Shown in pieces: positions 1 to 11,896 of a stretch of DNA of 64,000 bases. The notes under the pieces were generated by a model. That model did not search any database. It saw only the letters and a program-made list of their open reading frames with translations, and had not been told where the DNA came from. Made by a program: the position numbers and the translations under genes. Position 1 is the stretch's first letter, and each line of letters begins with the position of its first letter. This stretch comes from Lolium rigidum (taxonomy: Eukaryota > Streptophyta > Magnoliopsida > Poales > Poaceae), in assembly GCF_022539505.1 (NCBI RefSeq), contig NC_061509.1, positions 210,886,254 to 210,950,253 on the forward strand, given 5' to 3'.

Positions 1-1308
1 TCAGCCCCCTCTCCTATGCCCCTCATTATATAGGTGGAATCCCCAAGAGTTGTAGTCCAAGTCTTCGAATAAGACCCCAACACCAAAACTTCCCAAAGGT
101 GGGAAACCTACTCAAGGAGGGAGTCCTACCCAAGGTGGGACTCCCACCTTTTCCTTAGGTGGGGTGGCCGGCCACCTCTAGGTGGAGCCCACCTGGGACT
201 CCTCCTTTAGGGTTTGGCTGGCCAAGCTTGTGGAGTCCTTCCGGGACTCCACCTTCCATAGTGCGTTTCTTCCGGACTTTTCTAGAACCTTCTAGAACCT
301 GCCATAAATGCACCGGATCATTTCCAAACTTGGAATATGACTTCCTATATATGAATCTTATTCTCCGGACCATTCAGGAACTCCTCGTGATGTCCGGGAT
401 CTCATCCGGGACTCCGAACAAATATTCGAACTCCATTCCATATTCAAGTTCTACCATTTCAACATCCAACTTTAAGTGTGTCACCCTACGGTTCGTGAAC
501 TATGTGGACATGGTTGAGTACTCACTCCGACCAATAACCAATAGCGGGATCCGGAGATCCATAATGGCTCCCACATATTCAACGATGACTTTAGTGATCG
601 AATGAACCATTCACATACGATACCAATTCCCTTTGTCACGCGATATTTTACTTGTCCGAGGTTTGATCTTCGGTATCACTCTATACCTTGTTCAACCTCG
701 TCTCCCGACAAGTACTCTTTACTCGTACCGTGGTATGTGGTCTCTTATGAACTTATTCATATGCTTGCAAGACATTAGACGACATTCCACCGAGAGGGCC
801 CGGAGTATATCTATCCGTCATCGGGATGGACAAATCCCACTTGTTGATCCATATGCCTCAACTCATACTTTCCGGATACTTAATCCCACCTTTATAACCA
901 CCCATTTACGCGGTGGCGTTTGATGTAATCAAAGTACCTTTCCGGTATAAGTGATTTACATGATCTCATGGTCATAAGGACTAGGTAACCATGTATCGAA
1001 AGCTTATAGCAAATAACTTAATGACGAGATCTTATGCTACGCTTAATTGGGTGTGTCCATTACATCATTCATATAATGATATAACCTTGTTATTAATAAC
1101 ATCCAATGTTCATGATTATGAAACTAATCATCCATTAATCAACAAGCTAGTTTAAGAGGCATACTAGGGACTTCTTGTTGTCTACATATCACACATGTAC
1201 TAATGTTTCGGTTAATACAATTATAGCATGATATATAAACATTTATCATAAACATAAAGATATAAATAATAACCACTTTATTATTGCCTCTAGGGCATAT
1301 CTCCTTCA
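1..1308 (-). mobile_element. Partial LTR of a BARE/Angela-type Copia retrotransposon
   Basis: Read on the minus strand the sequence starts at 1308 with TGAAGGAGATATGCCCTAGA followed by GGCAATAATAAAG. This is the hallmark 5' end of Triticeae BARE/WIS/Angela LTRs, apart from a slightly unusual first few bases. The LTR runs off the left window edge. The family LTR is usually about 1.7-1.8 kb, so most of one LTR is present. It interrupts the 3' internal region of gypsy element A; the flank beginning gtaag at 1309 should be its 5-bp target duplication, but the other side is outside the window. Open frames here are non-coding LTR sequence. Which LTR this is, or whether it is a solo LTR, cannot be told. 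Confidence 0.85.
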
Positions 1309-1889
1309 GTAAGATATAATTTACATGATACATGTGCTTTATTACTACCGTTGACAAAATTGTTTCATGTTTTCAAAATAAAAGCTCTAGCACAAATATA
1401 GCAATCGATGCTTTCCTCTTTGAAGGACCCTTCTTTTACTTTTAAGTTGAGTCAGTTCACCTATTTCTCTCCACCTCAAGAAGCAAACACTTGTGTGAAC
1501 TGTGCATTGATTCTTACATACTTGCATATTGCACTTGTTATATTACTTTACATTGACAATATCCATGAGATATACATGTTATAAGTTGAAAGCAACCGCT
1601 GAAAGTTAATCTTCTTTTGTGTTGCTTCAATACCTTTACTTTGATTTATTGCTTTATGAGTTAACTCTTATGCAAGACTTATTGATGCTTGTCTTTAAGT
1701 ACTATTCATGAAAAGTCTTTGCTTTATGATTCATTTGTTTACTCATGTCATTACCATTGTTTTGATCGTTGCATTCATTACATATGCTTACAATAGTATG
1801 ATCAAGGTTATGATGGCATGTCACTCCGTAAATTATCTTTGTTATCGTTTACCTCGCTCGGGACGAGCAGGAACTAAGCTTGGGGATGC
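1309..1889 (+). mobile_element. Element A: 3' internal region of a Sabrina-like gypsy element
   Basis: This stretch closely matches the last 0.6 kb before the 3' LTR of element C (about 50120-50700). It includes the block around ttgacaaaattgtttcatg and ends in the polypurine-like AAGCTTGGGGATGC just before the LTR at 1890. Its left part was removed from view by insertion of the Angela-type LTR at 1308. No coding potential is evident. Confidence 0.8.
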
Positions 1890-3492
1890 TGATACGTCTC
1901 CGACGTATCGATAATTTCTTATGTTCCATGCCACATTATTGATGATATCTACATGTTTTATACACATTATACGTCGTATTTATGCATTTTCCGGCACTAA
2001 CCTATTAACGAGATGCCGAAGAGCCGCTTGTTTTGTCGCTGTTTTTGGTTTCAGTAAATCCTACAAAGGAAATATTCTCGGAATTGGACGAAATCAACGC
2101 CCAGTGGTCCTATTTTTGCACGAAGCTTCCGGAAGACCGAGGGGGAAAGGAAGTGGGGCCACGAGGCGCCGACACGCTAGGCGGCGCGGCCCGGCCCTTG
2201 GCCGCGCCGGCCCGCTCGTGTGGGCCCCTCGTGACGCCCCTTACCTCGCCCTTCCGCCTACAAATAGTCTTCGTCGCGAAACCCCCAGCACGGAGAGCCA
2301 CGATACGGAAAACCTTCCGAGACGCCGCCACCGCCAATCCCATCTCGGGGATTCTCGAGATCACCTCCGCACCCCGCCGGAGAGGGGAATCATCTCCCGG
2401 GAGGACTCTTCACCGCCATGGTCGCTCCGGAGTGATGAGTGAGTAGTTCACCCTCGTACTATGGGTCCATAGCAGTAGCTAGATGGTTGTCTTCTCCTCA
2501 TGTGCTTCATTGTCTGGATCTTGTGAGCTGCCTAACATGATCAAGATCATCTATCTGTAATTCTATATGTTGTGTTTGTCGGGATCCGATGGATAGAGAA
2601 TACTATGTTATGTTATGTTGATTATCAATCTATTACCTATGTGTTGTTTATGATCTTGCATGCTCTCCGTTATTAGTAGAGGCTCTGCCAAGTTTTTACT
2701 CTTAACTCCAAGAGGGAGTATTTATGCTCGATAGTGGGTTCATGCCTCCATTAAATCTGGGACAGCTGACAGAAAGTTCTAAGGTTGTGGATGTGCCGTT
2801 GCCACTAGGGATAAAACATTGATGCTATGTCCGAGGATGTAGTTATTGATTACATTACGCACCATACTTAATGCAATTGTCTCGTTGTTTTGCAACTTAA
2901 TACCGGAAGGGGTTCGGATGATAACCCGAAGGTGGACTTTTTAGGCATAGATGCATGCTCGGATAGCGGTCTATGTACTTTGTCGTAATGCCCAATTAAA
3001 TCTCACAATATTCATCATGTCATGTATGTGCATTGTTATGCCCTCTCTATTTGTCAATTTCCCGACTGTAATTTGTTCACCCAACATGCTATTTATCTTA
3101 TGGGAGAGACACCTCTAGTGAACTGTGGACCCCGGTCCATTCTTTTACATCTGAAATACAAATCTACGCAATACTTGTTCTTTACTATTCTCTCGCAAAC
3201 AATCATCATCCACACTATACATCTAATCCTTTGTTACAGCGAAGCCGGTGAGATTGACAACCTCACCGTTTCGTTGGGGCAAAGTACTTTGGTTGTGTTG
3301 TGCAGGTTCCACGTTGGCGCCGAATCCCCGGTGTTGCGCCGCACTACATCCCGCCGCCATCAACCTTCAACGTGCTTCTTGGCTCCTCCTCGGTTCGATA
3401 AACCTTGGTTTCTTTCGAGGGAAAACTTGCCGCTGTGCGCATCATACCTTCCTCTTGGGGTTCCCAACGAACGTGTGAGTTACACGCCATCA
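1890..3492 (+). repeat. LTR of element A (Sabrina-like gypsy)
   Basis: The LTR starts TGATACGTCTCCGACGTATC and ends ...ACACGCCATCA, 1603 bp, against 1596-1599 bp for the LTRs of element C. Internal 3' sequence precedes it and a primer binding site follows it. It therefore has element-internal DNA on both sides, as the shared LTR of a tandem or recombinant copy would. Confidence 0.85.
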
Positions 3493-3503
3493 AGCTCTTT
3501 TTC

Positions 3504-3521
3504 TGGCGCCGTTGTCGGGGA
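3504..3521 (+). other. Primer binding site, tRNA-Asp type
   Basis: The 18 bases TGGCGCCGTTGTCGGGGA begin 11 bp after the LTR end. They complement the 3' end of plant tRNA-Asp (…CCCCGGCAACGGCGCCA) with one mismatch. The same site is seen in elements C, D, E and F. Confidence 0.8.
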
Positions 3522-3745
3522 GATCAAGACACGCTGCAAGGGGAGTCTCCACAATCCAATCTCTTTACTTTGTTTTTGTCTTGCTTTATTTTATTTACTT
3601 ATTTGTTTGCTGCATTATATCAAAACACAAAAAAATTAGTTGCTAGCTTTACTTTATTTACTGTCTTGCACTCTATATCAAAAACACAAAAAAATTAGTT
3701 ACTTGCATTTACTTTATCTAGTTTGCTTTATTTACTACTGCTAAA

Positions 3746-4164
3746 ATGAGTAATCCTGAAGTTGAAGTTCGTTCGTTTAAGCAACAAGGGGGAGAATGTT
3801 TAAAAGATGCTTGGTATAGAATAGGTGCACTAAGAAACACTCCACCACTATCCTACTCAGGAACTTTTATGTTGGTATCTCTAGCTGGAATAGGTATGTT
3901 CTTGATTGTCTCGCAGGAGGTAACTTCCTAGGCGCTCCTGCTTTAGAAGCTAGTTGCATTATTGAGAGTTTATTTGGAATACCACCTGTTAATGAAGTTA
4001 AAATTGAAACCTCTCTTGAAGATGTCATGAAAAAATTGGAAACCATAGAGAAAATTTTTCCCTTGAGGCCCGGCTGCCACCGGCTGGTAGGACAAAAGAT
4101 GTTGTACAAGTTTCTCATTGCGAGCACGTATGACTATATATGGAAAACATGCCTACATGATTAA
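3746..4164 (+). pseudogene. Element A gag remnant
   Basis: The frame opens with ATG at 3746. It resembles the N-terminus of the Gag encoded by element F: a shared Phe-Lys-Gln followed by an acidic stretch and Lys-Asp-Ala-Trp. The first frame stops at 3929-3931. The homologous reading continues in another frame from about 3913 to a stop at 4162-4164, so at least one frameshift has occurred. Only about the first 140 codons of Gag remain before the sequence passes into an unrelated LTR fragment. Gag would form the particle shell; this copy cannot make a complete one. Confidence 0.6.
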
Positions 4165-4180
4165 TAATCTTGATGTTCTG

Positions 4181-4581
4181 TCTTAATGCTATTTCAATCC
4201 TATCAATTGCCCAACTATAATTTGTTCACCCAACACTTGTTCTTGGAGAGTTACCACTAGTGTAGATAGCTGGGAACCCCGGTCCATCTCTCATCATCAT
4301 ATACTCGTTCCTATATGTCATTGGAAGTAGTATCAACTATTTTCCGGTGCCATTGCCTCCGTGTTACTATTATCGCTGCCGTGTTACTCGTTACTATCGT
4401 TCTCATATTATCGTTGCTTTCACATCACCCCTGTTACTAGTGCTTTTCCAGGTGCAGCTGAATTGACAACTCAGTTGTTAAGGCTTATAAGTATTGTTTA
4501 CCTCCCCTTGTGTCGAATCAGTAAATTTGGGTTTTACTTCCCTCGAAGACTGTTGCGATCCCCTATACTTGTGGTTTATCA
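4181..4581 (+). repeat. 3' fragment of a related gypsy LTR
   Basis: The sequence shares with the LTR of element A a block around ttgttcacccaaca and ccccggtccat. It ends ...CTTGTGGTTTATCA, typical of a related Triticeae gypsy LTR end. No PBS follows, so this is the outer end of a 3' LTR. Its left part is missing and it abuts the gag remnant of A directly, which suggests an illegitimate-recombination or deletion junction near 4165-4180. The start is approximate. Confidence 0.6.
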
Positions 4582-5160
4582 CCGACATGAGCGTCAAGGT
4601 GTTCAACGAGACGCGCTGCCGCCGGCACTACCACGATGACAGTACCGAGGAGGATGATGACTGAGTGTTGTTTCTTCGCAGCGAAAATAGGCACGGAGGT
4701 TTCTGGTTGTTCTTCCTTGAAAGAACCAACAGGAGTACCGTCACCAGCTGAATTTTCCAGTTTGGGTCACTGGGTGTTCCTGGGAGTGTTCTTTCTTGGC
4801 AGCGAACAAGAAATTTGCGATGCCACTACTAGTTAGGTTTCGTTATTTTGCCATGTTTTATATTTGTGTCAACCATGGTTCAAACTATGTATTAGTTTGT
4901 GGAAACCATGTTCCAAATTATGTTTTCACGTAAACCATGTTCTTAATTATGTATTAGTTTGTGGAATGTTTCTTCTCTTTATTGGAATTTCTATGCTTTT
5001 ATTTGAGATTTTAATTCAAATCATCTATCGGGGTTGTCGATTTGGGGGCAACGGTGTGGGAACAACACCCCCAAATAGATGATGCAGTGCAGGTGCCCTC
5101 CATACGAAAGTGCCGACGCCTCTGCTGGCGACTATTTGAAAGGCGTCGGTGGAGATGCTC
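4582..5160 (+). mobile_element. 3' end of a Harbinger-type DNA transposon
   Basis: The right end read inward on the minus strand is GAGCATCTCCACCGACGCC, a terminal inverted repeat of the GAGCATCTCC type common in grass PIF/Harbinger elements. It is followed by the 3-bp target site TTA at 5161-5163. A short acidic C-terminal reading frame (ATG 4587 to TGA 4664) may be the tail of an element gene, but I do not recognise it. The left part was lost or replaced by the LTR fragment ending at 4581. Confidence 0.6.
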
Positions 5161-5163
5161 TTA

Positions 5164-5485
5164 GAACCCGATTGATTACGCAATACTATAAACGCACCTT
5201 TTGTGATTCTTGGTAATACCATGATGAAAGACACACTTTTTGTGACTCTTGGTAGTACCATGTTGAAGTCGGAAATATTAAGACTAACCTCTATTGCGGG
5301 AGCTGATAAATTGGTACAACTAAGTTCTCCAATCTAATCTTGTAGAGCCGGTGTTACTGCGCACTATAGAGAAAGAATATGTGTCCGGTGTTAGGGAAAC
5401 ATGTTACTCATAAGCCAGAACCACTAGCTAGTTCTAATATTGGTACCTCTAGTAAGTGCTTCTCTATTTTTATCACTAAGTCGAG
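5164..5485. other. Unassigned sequence with a 39-bp tandem duplication
   Basis: No gene or element was recognised. Two diverged copies of a unit of about 39 bp (cttttgtgattcttggtaat and cttttt... versions) lie at about 5193-5270. Without the LINE this DNA is contiguous with 7381-7583. Confidence 0.5.
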
Positions 5486-5506
5486 TCTAAGCTTTTTTGG
5501 TGTTTC
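5486..5506. repeat. Target-site duplication of LINE, left copy
   Basis: A 21-bp sequence starting TCTAAGCTTTTTTGG is repeated exactly at 7360-7380. It flanks the LINE body on both sides, as expected for target-primed reverse transcription. Confidence 0.9.
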
Positions 5507-7359
5507 TTTTTTTTGAACACGGGTAGGGTGCTGAGCACCCTAATAGCATTACTCATAGACATTGTACAGATACAATCATTGTTCCTGACAGAGACAATCT
5601 GTTGATTGCTACGGATACAGGGCAAGAAGAGGTGCTATGAGTAGGATTATTGCAAGAACATGTAGGCGAGACTCTGAGCCGACTTTTAGCCTGTTGAGCA
5701 AAGGAATGCGCAATGGCATTGAGGTTTCTTATGATGTGCTTGATTCTGGGATGCAAAGGATTCAACTTTTCATGAAATTGCACAGCTTGTCTTCGAATCT
5801 CCCAGAGGACAGTGGGATTTGTTCGTCCATTCTCCTGAATTGCTTTCGCCAGGTTGAGGTTATCTGTGAAAAAGAATGGTTCCTGCAGCATAAGAGAGGA
5901 AGTGATGTCTGCTGCAAGCAGCAACCCTTCTGCTTCTGCCTGAATTGGAGTGGAGACTGGAGTGGACTTAGCTGAAACAAAGACAACAATAGTTTGTTGG
6001 TCATGCTTCCATGTGAGATGTATACCTATACCTGCCTTTGAGGGTTGTGCATTTGGTCTTCTCTTCCAAGCTGCATCAACAAAAACTTTGAGACCAGAAT
6101 ATGATAGTTCGAGTGGAGTTAGAAGGGGTTTAACAGGTAGAGCTGGAGCTGTATGAACCTGTAGGCTATTAAGCAGAGCATTTGTTCTTATGATCACTTG
6201 ATTAGGTTGGCCATTTAAATTGTTAAAAAGCTTTTCATTCCTCATCTTCCAAAGACACCAGAGGAAAGTGAAAATATTTGTAAGGCTGATATGTGGATGA
6301 TCCAAAGCTAGGAGATGCAACACAATAGTATGAACATCATGAGAGTTTTGTGCAATTAAATCTATTCTAAGATACCAGGGAGCATGGAACCAAGCAGCTC
6401 TGGCAAAAGTGCAGGTGAAAAAAAGATGTGCATCATTTTCTTGTAGGCCACACTTGCAACAAATATTTGAAATATGCCTTGAGTACCTTGATGCTCTTTC
6501 TCCAGTGGGGATTGCATGTCTTATAATTGTCCATGCAAATGTCTTGATTCTTGGCAGCAGTTCCTTGTTGTCCCAGACTTTGTGCAGGAGATAAAGCTCT
6601 CTGTCATCTGGAGAGACTGGCTTAGGAGAACCTGCATCATAAAGAGCTTGCAGACAAACTTTATAAGCAGATTTAGTATTGCATTTGCCATTAGGGGTTA
6701 ATTTCCAGCAGAGAATATCAGGGTCATCAAAAGGAATAACTTTGACAGCTTTTATTGCTTCAGCAGTATTTCTTTGAAAAAGATTGTTTATGAGGCCAAC
6801 ATTCCATTGCTTGTTATGAGGAATCCATAAGTCTTTGACCATAGCAGGATAAGTAAAATGAGGCTCTTGAATAATAAGATCATCATAAATGTTTTCCCAA
6901 TAGGTATACCAAGGAGTGCTCCAAATAGATATGTTTCCCTAGGATGTTTGGTAGAAAGAGTTTTGTTTCATGAGATGAATCATTTTCATAACTGAGGTCC
7001 AGTAGGCAGATTTAGGTAAATTAGACTTTGCTCTCCAAATAGCAGTGTCATTGAAATATTTTGACTTGAGAATTAAATGGATTTGACTATGGGGGTTCTC
7101 TGCTATTCTCCAGATGGAAGTGAGAATGAGAGCCTGATTAACTGCTGTGAGGTTTCTAATGCCTAATCCTCCTTCCTTCCTTGGGGCACAAATATTTTTC
7201 CAAGCTGCTAGGCATAGAGGTTTATGTTCAGGGTCATTGTTAATACCTGTCCACCAAAAATTCCTTATAATAGCAGTAATCCTAGCATGAAACTTCTTGG
7301 AGAAAATGATGTTGGACATGTAGTAGACAGGGATGGAGGAGAAAACTGACTTAATCAGC
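5507..7359 (-). mobile_element. 5'-truncated LINE (L1-type non-LTR retrotransposon)
   Basis: The body is 1853 bp. On the plus strand it starts with eight T, the reverse of a short poly-A tail, and it is flanked by a 21-bp target duplication. Only the C-terminal part of ORF2 is present, so reverse transcription stopped early; the endonuclease and most of the reverse transcriptase are missing. The exact duplication and a nearly open frame suggest a fairly recent insertion. Confidence 0.9.
5553..7358 (-). pseudogene. LINE ORF2 C-terminal region (RT end, zinc-binding domain, RNase H)
   Basis: Read on the minus strand the frame is open from the truncation point at 7358 with one in-frame TAG at 6939-6941. 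The order is: end of the reverse transcriptase domain (a Lys-Glu-Gly-Gly-Leu-Gly-Ile motif after the Phe-Trp-Trp segment), then the RT zinc-binding region with paired Cys and a His-x-Phe-x2-Cys pattern, then an RNase H domain. The RNase H part has the expected Asp in VFVDAAWK, a Glu in QAEAEGLLLAA, an Asp in FFTDN and a C-terminal His region (NLNAIAHSFAQQA). In an intact element this protein copies the RNA at the nicked target. The missing N-terminus and the stop make this copy non-functional. Confidence 0.85.
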
Positions 7360-7380
7360 TCTAAGCTTTTTTGGTGTTTC
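7360..7380. repeat. Target-site duplication of LINE, right copy
   Basis: Exact repeat of 5486-5506. Confidence 0.9.
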
Positions 7381-7583
7381 AGGTTTTGCTCTAGTACCAG
7401 TAAGTTTGTGTTCTTCTGTTTGGAAAATGAAGTGCTTTATGTGCTGGGATTCAGAAACTTTCGACAACGTCTTATGTTCAACTACGTAAATCTTGCTTTC
7501 GGATACCAGAAATATGAGTCTCATTCTCAAGTAAACATAAAAAGTGGTTCTGGAAAGTCTTGGTGTGATGGTGTTCTTGCTTA
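7381..7583. other. Unassigned sequence between LINE and CACTA terminus
   Basis: Continuation of the host DNA in which the LINE inserted. One frame is open through the stretch but matches nothing I recognise, and part of it starts inside the LINE, so I do not call a gene. Confidence 0.4.
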
Positions 7584-7770
7584 CACTAGTAGAAAATGGG
7601 TCTTCGTTCGGAGCTGGAAAAAGTATTAGTTCCGGCCATGTCCTGGGCCGGGACTAATGGTCTAGACACGTCGTCCCGTAACCGCCCAATGGTGCGGTAA
7701 CCATTAGTCCTATTTTTTTATGGGCCTCTAGTCCCGATCTGTTGGGATACAAATCGAGACTAAAGCCCCG
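7584..7770 (+). mobile_element. CACTA-type DNA transposon terminus
   Basis: The stretch begins CACTAGTAGAAAA, a typical grass CACTA terminal sequence, preceded by TTA as a possible 3-bp target site. It continues with subterminal inverted motifs of the ttagtcccgg / ccgggactaa type. It runs into the assembly gap. Similar motifs reappear at 16232-16270, on the other side of gypsy element E, so E appears to sit inside this transposon. A matching right terminus was not found in the window. Confidence 0.65.
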
Positions 7771-7870
7771 NNNNNNNNNNNNNNNNNNNNNNNNNNNNNN
7801 NNNNNNNNNNNNNNNNNNNNNNNNNNNNNNNNNNNNNNNNNNNNNNNNNNNNNNNNNNNNNNNNNNNNNN
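7771..7870. other. Assembly gap (100 N)
   Basis: Exactly 100 N, the usual placeholder for a gap of unknown size. It falls just outside the left LTR of element E and hides two bases of its target duplication. Confidence 0.99.
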
Positions 7871-7873
7871 CCT

Positions 7874-9289
7874 TGATGTCTACGCACGCTTCTATTCCCG
7901 TAGACGATGTTGGGCCTCCAAGAGCGAGGTTTGTAGAACAGAAGCAAGTTTCCCTTAAGTGAATCACCCAAGGTTTATCGAACTCAGGGAGGAAGAGGTC
8001 AAAGATATCCCTCTCAAGCAACCCTGCAATCACGATACAAGAAGTCTCTTGTGTCCCCAACACACCTAATACACTTGTCAGATGTATAGGTGCACTAGTT
8101 CGGCGAAGAGATAGTGAAATACAAGTAATATGGATGTATATGAGTGGTAATAGCAATCTGAATAAAATATGGCAGCGAGCAAACATGCAACAGAACAGTA
8201 AATAAACGGAGATTCGATGTTTGGAAGCAAGGCCTAGGGATCATACTTTCACTAGTGGACACTCTCAACATTGATCACATAATAAAACCACTCTACACTC
8301 TCTTGTTGGATGATGAACACCATTAATTGTGTAGGGCTACAAGAGCACCTCAATGCCGGAGTTAACAAGCTCCACAACATTCGATGTTCATATTTAAATA
8401 ACCTTAGAGTGCATGATAGACCAACGCAATTATACCGAGTACTAACATAGCATGCACACTGTCAACGATCAGACTATGAAAGGGGAATAGATTGCATCAA
8501 TACCATCATAGTAATAGTTAACTTCATAATCTACAAGAGATCACAATCATAGCTTATACCAAGTACTACATGATGCACACACTGCCAACATTACATCATG
8601 GAGGAGGAATAGACTACTTTAATAACATCACTAGAGTAGCACATAGATGATATTCAACTAGATCACAAAGAGAGAGATGAACCACATAGCTACGGTAGAG
8701 CCCTCGACCTCGGGGAGAACTACTCCCTCCTCATCATGGGAGACAGCGATGGCGATGAAGATGGCGGTGGTGTCGATGGAGATGACTCCGGGGCAATTCC
8801 CCGTCCCGACAGAGGTGCCGGAACGGAGACTTCGTCCCCCGAATTGGAGTTTCGCGATGGCTGCGGCGTCCGGAAGGTCTTTCTCGGTGTTTCGTCAATC
8901 CGTGTCGAAGATTTAGGTCACGAGGCATCTTATAGGCGAAGAGGAGGAGTCGGAAGAGTCCCGAGGGGCCCACCCCATAGGGTGGGGTGACCACCCCTCT
9001 GGCCGCGCCGGCCTATCGTGAGGAGGCCCTGGGCCTCCCCCCTGGCTTGCCCTTCTGGCTCCGTGAGTCTTCCGGCGAAATAGAATTTCTGTGATTTTTC
9101 TGGATTTTTCCGAGCACTTTGGTTTTTGGGCCTTTTCTGCAATAAACAGAAACTGGCACTGTGGCATCTTGTTAATAGGTTAGTCCAATAAATGCCATAA
9201 TATGATATAAAGTGCATATAAAACATGTGAGTATTGTCATAAAACTAGCATGGAACATAAGAAATTATAGATACGTTTGAGACGTATCA
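7874..9289 (-). repeat. Element E 3' LTR
   Basis: On the minus strand it begins TGATACGTCTCAAACGTATC and ends ...GTAGACATCA. It matches the LTR at 14788-16217 with a few percent difference by eye. The minus strand contains CCTATAAGATGCC near 8930, a candidate TATA region. Confidence 0.9.
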
Positions 9290-11373
9290 AGCATCCCCAA
9301 GCTTAGTTCCTACTCGCCCTCGAGTAGGTAAACGATAACAAAGATAATTTCTTAAGTGACATGCTATCATAATCTTGATCATACTATTGTAAAGCATATG
9401 AGATGAGTGCAGCGATTCAAAGCAATGATAAAGACAATGAGTAAACAACTGAATCATATAGCAAAGACTTTTCATGAATAGTACTTTCAAGACAAGCATC
9501 AATAAGTCTTGCATAAGAGTTAACTCATAAAGCAATAAATTCAAAGTAAAGGCATTGAAGCAACACAAAGGTAGATTTAAGTTTCAGCAGTTGCTTTCAA
9601 CTTGTAACATGTATATCTCATGGATATTGTCAATACAAAGTAATATGATGAATGCAAATATGCAAGTATGTAAGAATCAATGCACAGTTAACACAAGTGT
9701 TTGCTTCTTAAGACGGAAGGAAGTAGGTAAACTGACTCAACAATAAAGTAAAAGAATGGCCCTTCGCAGAGGGAAGCATGGATTACTATTTTTGTGCTAG
9801 AGCTTTTATTTTGAAAACAAGAAACAATTTTGTCAACGGTAGTAATAAATCATATGTGTTATGTATAAGATATCCTATAAGTTGCAAGCCTCATGCATAG
9901 TGTACCAATAGTGCTCGCACCTTGTCCTAATTTGATTGGATTAACATGGATTATCATTGCATAGCATATGTTTCAACCAAGTGTCACAAAGGGGTACCTC
10001 TATGCCGCCTGTACAAAGGTCTAAGGAGAAAGTTCGCATTGGATTTCTCTCTTTTGATTATTCTCAACTTAGACATCCATACCGGGACAACATAGACAAT
10101 AGGTAATGGACTCCTCTTTAATGCATAGGCATTCAACAACAGATAATATTCTCATAAGAGATTGAGGATTGATGTCCAAACTGAAACTTCCACCATGATT
10201 CATGGCTTTAGTTAGCGGCCCAATGTTCTTCTCTAACAATATGCATACTCAAACCATTTGATCATGAAAATCACCTTTACTTCAGACAAGACGACCATGC
10301 ATAGCAACTCACATGATATTCAACAAAGGTAATAGTTGATGGCGTCCCCAGAAACATGGTTACCGCTCAACAAGCAACTTATAAGAAATAAGATACATAG
10401 CTACATATTCTTCACCACAATAGTTTTTAAGCTATTTTCCCATGAGCTATATATTGCAAAGACAAAGGATATAATTTTTAAAGGTAGCACTCAAGTAATG
10501 TACTTTGGAAGAGAAATACCATGTAGTAGGTAGGTATGGTGGACACAAATGGCATAGTTTTTGGCTCAAGGATTTGGATGCACGAGAAGAATTCCTCTCA
10601 ATACAAGGCTAGGCTAGCAAGGTTGTTTGAAGCAAACTCAAGTATAAAACGGTGCAGCAAAGCTTACATATGAACATATTGCAAGCATTATAAGACTTTA
10701 CATCGTCTCCTTGTTGTTCAAACACCTTAACCGAGAAAATATCTAGACTCTAGAGAAACTAATCATGCAAACCAAATTTTAACAAGCTCTATGTAGTTCT
10801 TCATTAATAGGTACAAAGTACATGATGCAAGAGCTTAAACATGATCTATATGAGCACAACAATTGCCAAGTATCAAATTATTCAAGACATTATACCATTT
10901 ACCACATGCGGCATTTTTTGTTTCCAACCATACAACAATTAACGAAGCAGTTTCAACCTTCGCCATGAACATTAAGAATAAAGCTAAGAACACATGTGTT
11001 CATATGAACGAGCGGAGCGTGTCTCTCTCCCACACAAGCATGAATTTATTCAGAGAATGAAAATAACAAAACGAAAATAAAAGCACACAGACGCTCCAAG
11101 TAAAGTACATAAGATGTGACGGAATAAAAATATAGTTTCACTAGAGGTGACCTGATAAGTTGTCGATGAAGAACGGGATGCCTTGGGCACCCCCAAGCTT
11201 AGATGCTTGAGTATTCTTAAAATATGCAGGGATGAACCACGGGGGCATCCCCAAGCTTAGACTTTTCACTCTTCTTGATCATATTGTATCATCCTCCTCT
11301 CTTGACCCTTGAAAACTTCCTCCACACCAAACTCAAAACAAACTCATTAGAGGGTTAGTGCATAATCAAAAAT
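9290..11373 (-). other. Element E 3' non-coding internal region
   Basis: No convincing gene. This block of about 2 kb is shared with elements C, D and F (for example tgcaagcctcatgcatag and gcggcccaatgttcttctct). It carries copies of the motif AAGCTTGGGGATGC or close variants at 9291-9306, 11187-11205 and 11236-11260. Confidence 0.7.
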
Positions 11374-11595
11374 TCACATATTCAGAGGTGAAACAATCAT
11401 TCTTAACACTTCTGGACATTGCACAAAGCTACTGAAAGTTAATGGAACAAAGAAATCCATCAAACATAGCAAAAGAGGCAATGCAAAATAAAAGGCAGAA
11501 TCTGTCAAAACAGAACAGTCCGTAAATACGAATTTTTTAGTGGCACTTAACTTGCTCAGATGAAAAATCTCAAATTGAATGAAAGTTGCGTACAT
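11374..11595 (-). CDS. Small conserved 73-codon ORF of unknown function (element E)
   Basis: An ATG-initiated frame of 73 amino acids lies in the 3' region of E. Frames of identical length occur at the same place in element D (42530-42751) and element C (48413-48634). They share the start MYATFIQFE and the end PLNM. The copy in F has a one-base insertion. The middle contains DCSVLTDSAFYFALP, mildly hydrophobic. Nucleotide differences between copies often change amino acids, so selection on a protein is not shown. It may be an open frame in conserved non-coding DNA. Confidence 0.3.
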   Translation of the reverse strand: MYATFIQFEIFHLSKLSATKKFVFTDCSVLTDSAFYFALPLLLCLMDFFVPLTFSSFVQCPEVLRMIVSPLNM

Positions 11596-11896
11596 ATCTG
11601 AGGATCACTCACGTAAATTGTCAGATTTTTCTGAGTTACCTACAGAGAATCATACCCAAATTCGTGACAGCAAGAAATCTGTTTCTGCGCAGTAATCCAA
11701 ATCTAGTATGACTTTACTATCAAAGACTTTACTTGGCACAACAATGCAATAAAATAAAGATAAGGAGAGGTTGCTACAGTAGTAACAACTTCCAAGACAC
11801 AACAAAACAGTAGCAAAATAAAACATGGGTTATCTCCCAAGAAGTGCTTTCTTTATAGCCATTAAGATGGGCTCAACAATTTTAATGATGATGCTC

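Noticed and set aside
159..923. Open frames inside the Angela-type LTR
   Set aside because: Both strands carry partly open frames, but the region is LTR sequence with no known product.
2110..2442. GC-rich frames in LTR A as a gene
   Set aside because: The region is the GC-rich part of the LTR and is shared by the LTRs of C and F with indels that break the frame.
4361..5261. Small ORFs after the LTR fragment as a host gene
   Set aside because: No splice-consistent frame; the region ends in a Harbinger-type terminus.
8270..8283. cactagtggacac as a second CACTA terminus
   Set aside because: It occurs in every LTR of the D/E group and is part of that LTR.
8677..9226. Pairs of open frames in the LTRs of D and E (for example Asp/Gly-rich ones)
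   Set aside because: They overlap on both strands in GC-rich LTR sequence and recur in each LTR with frame changes.
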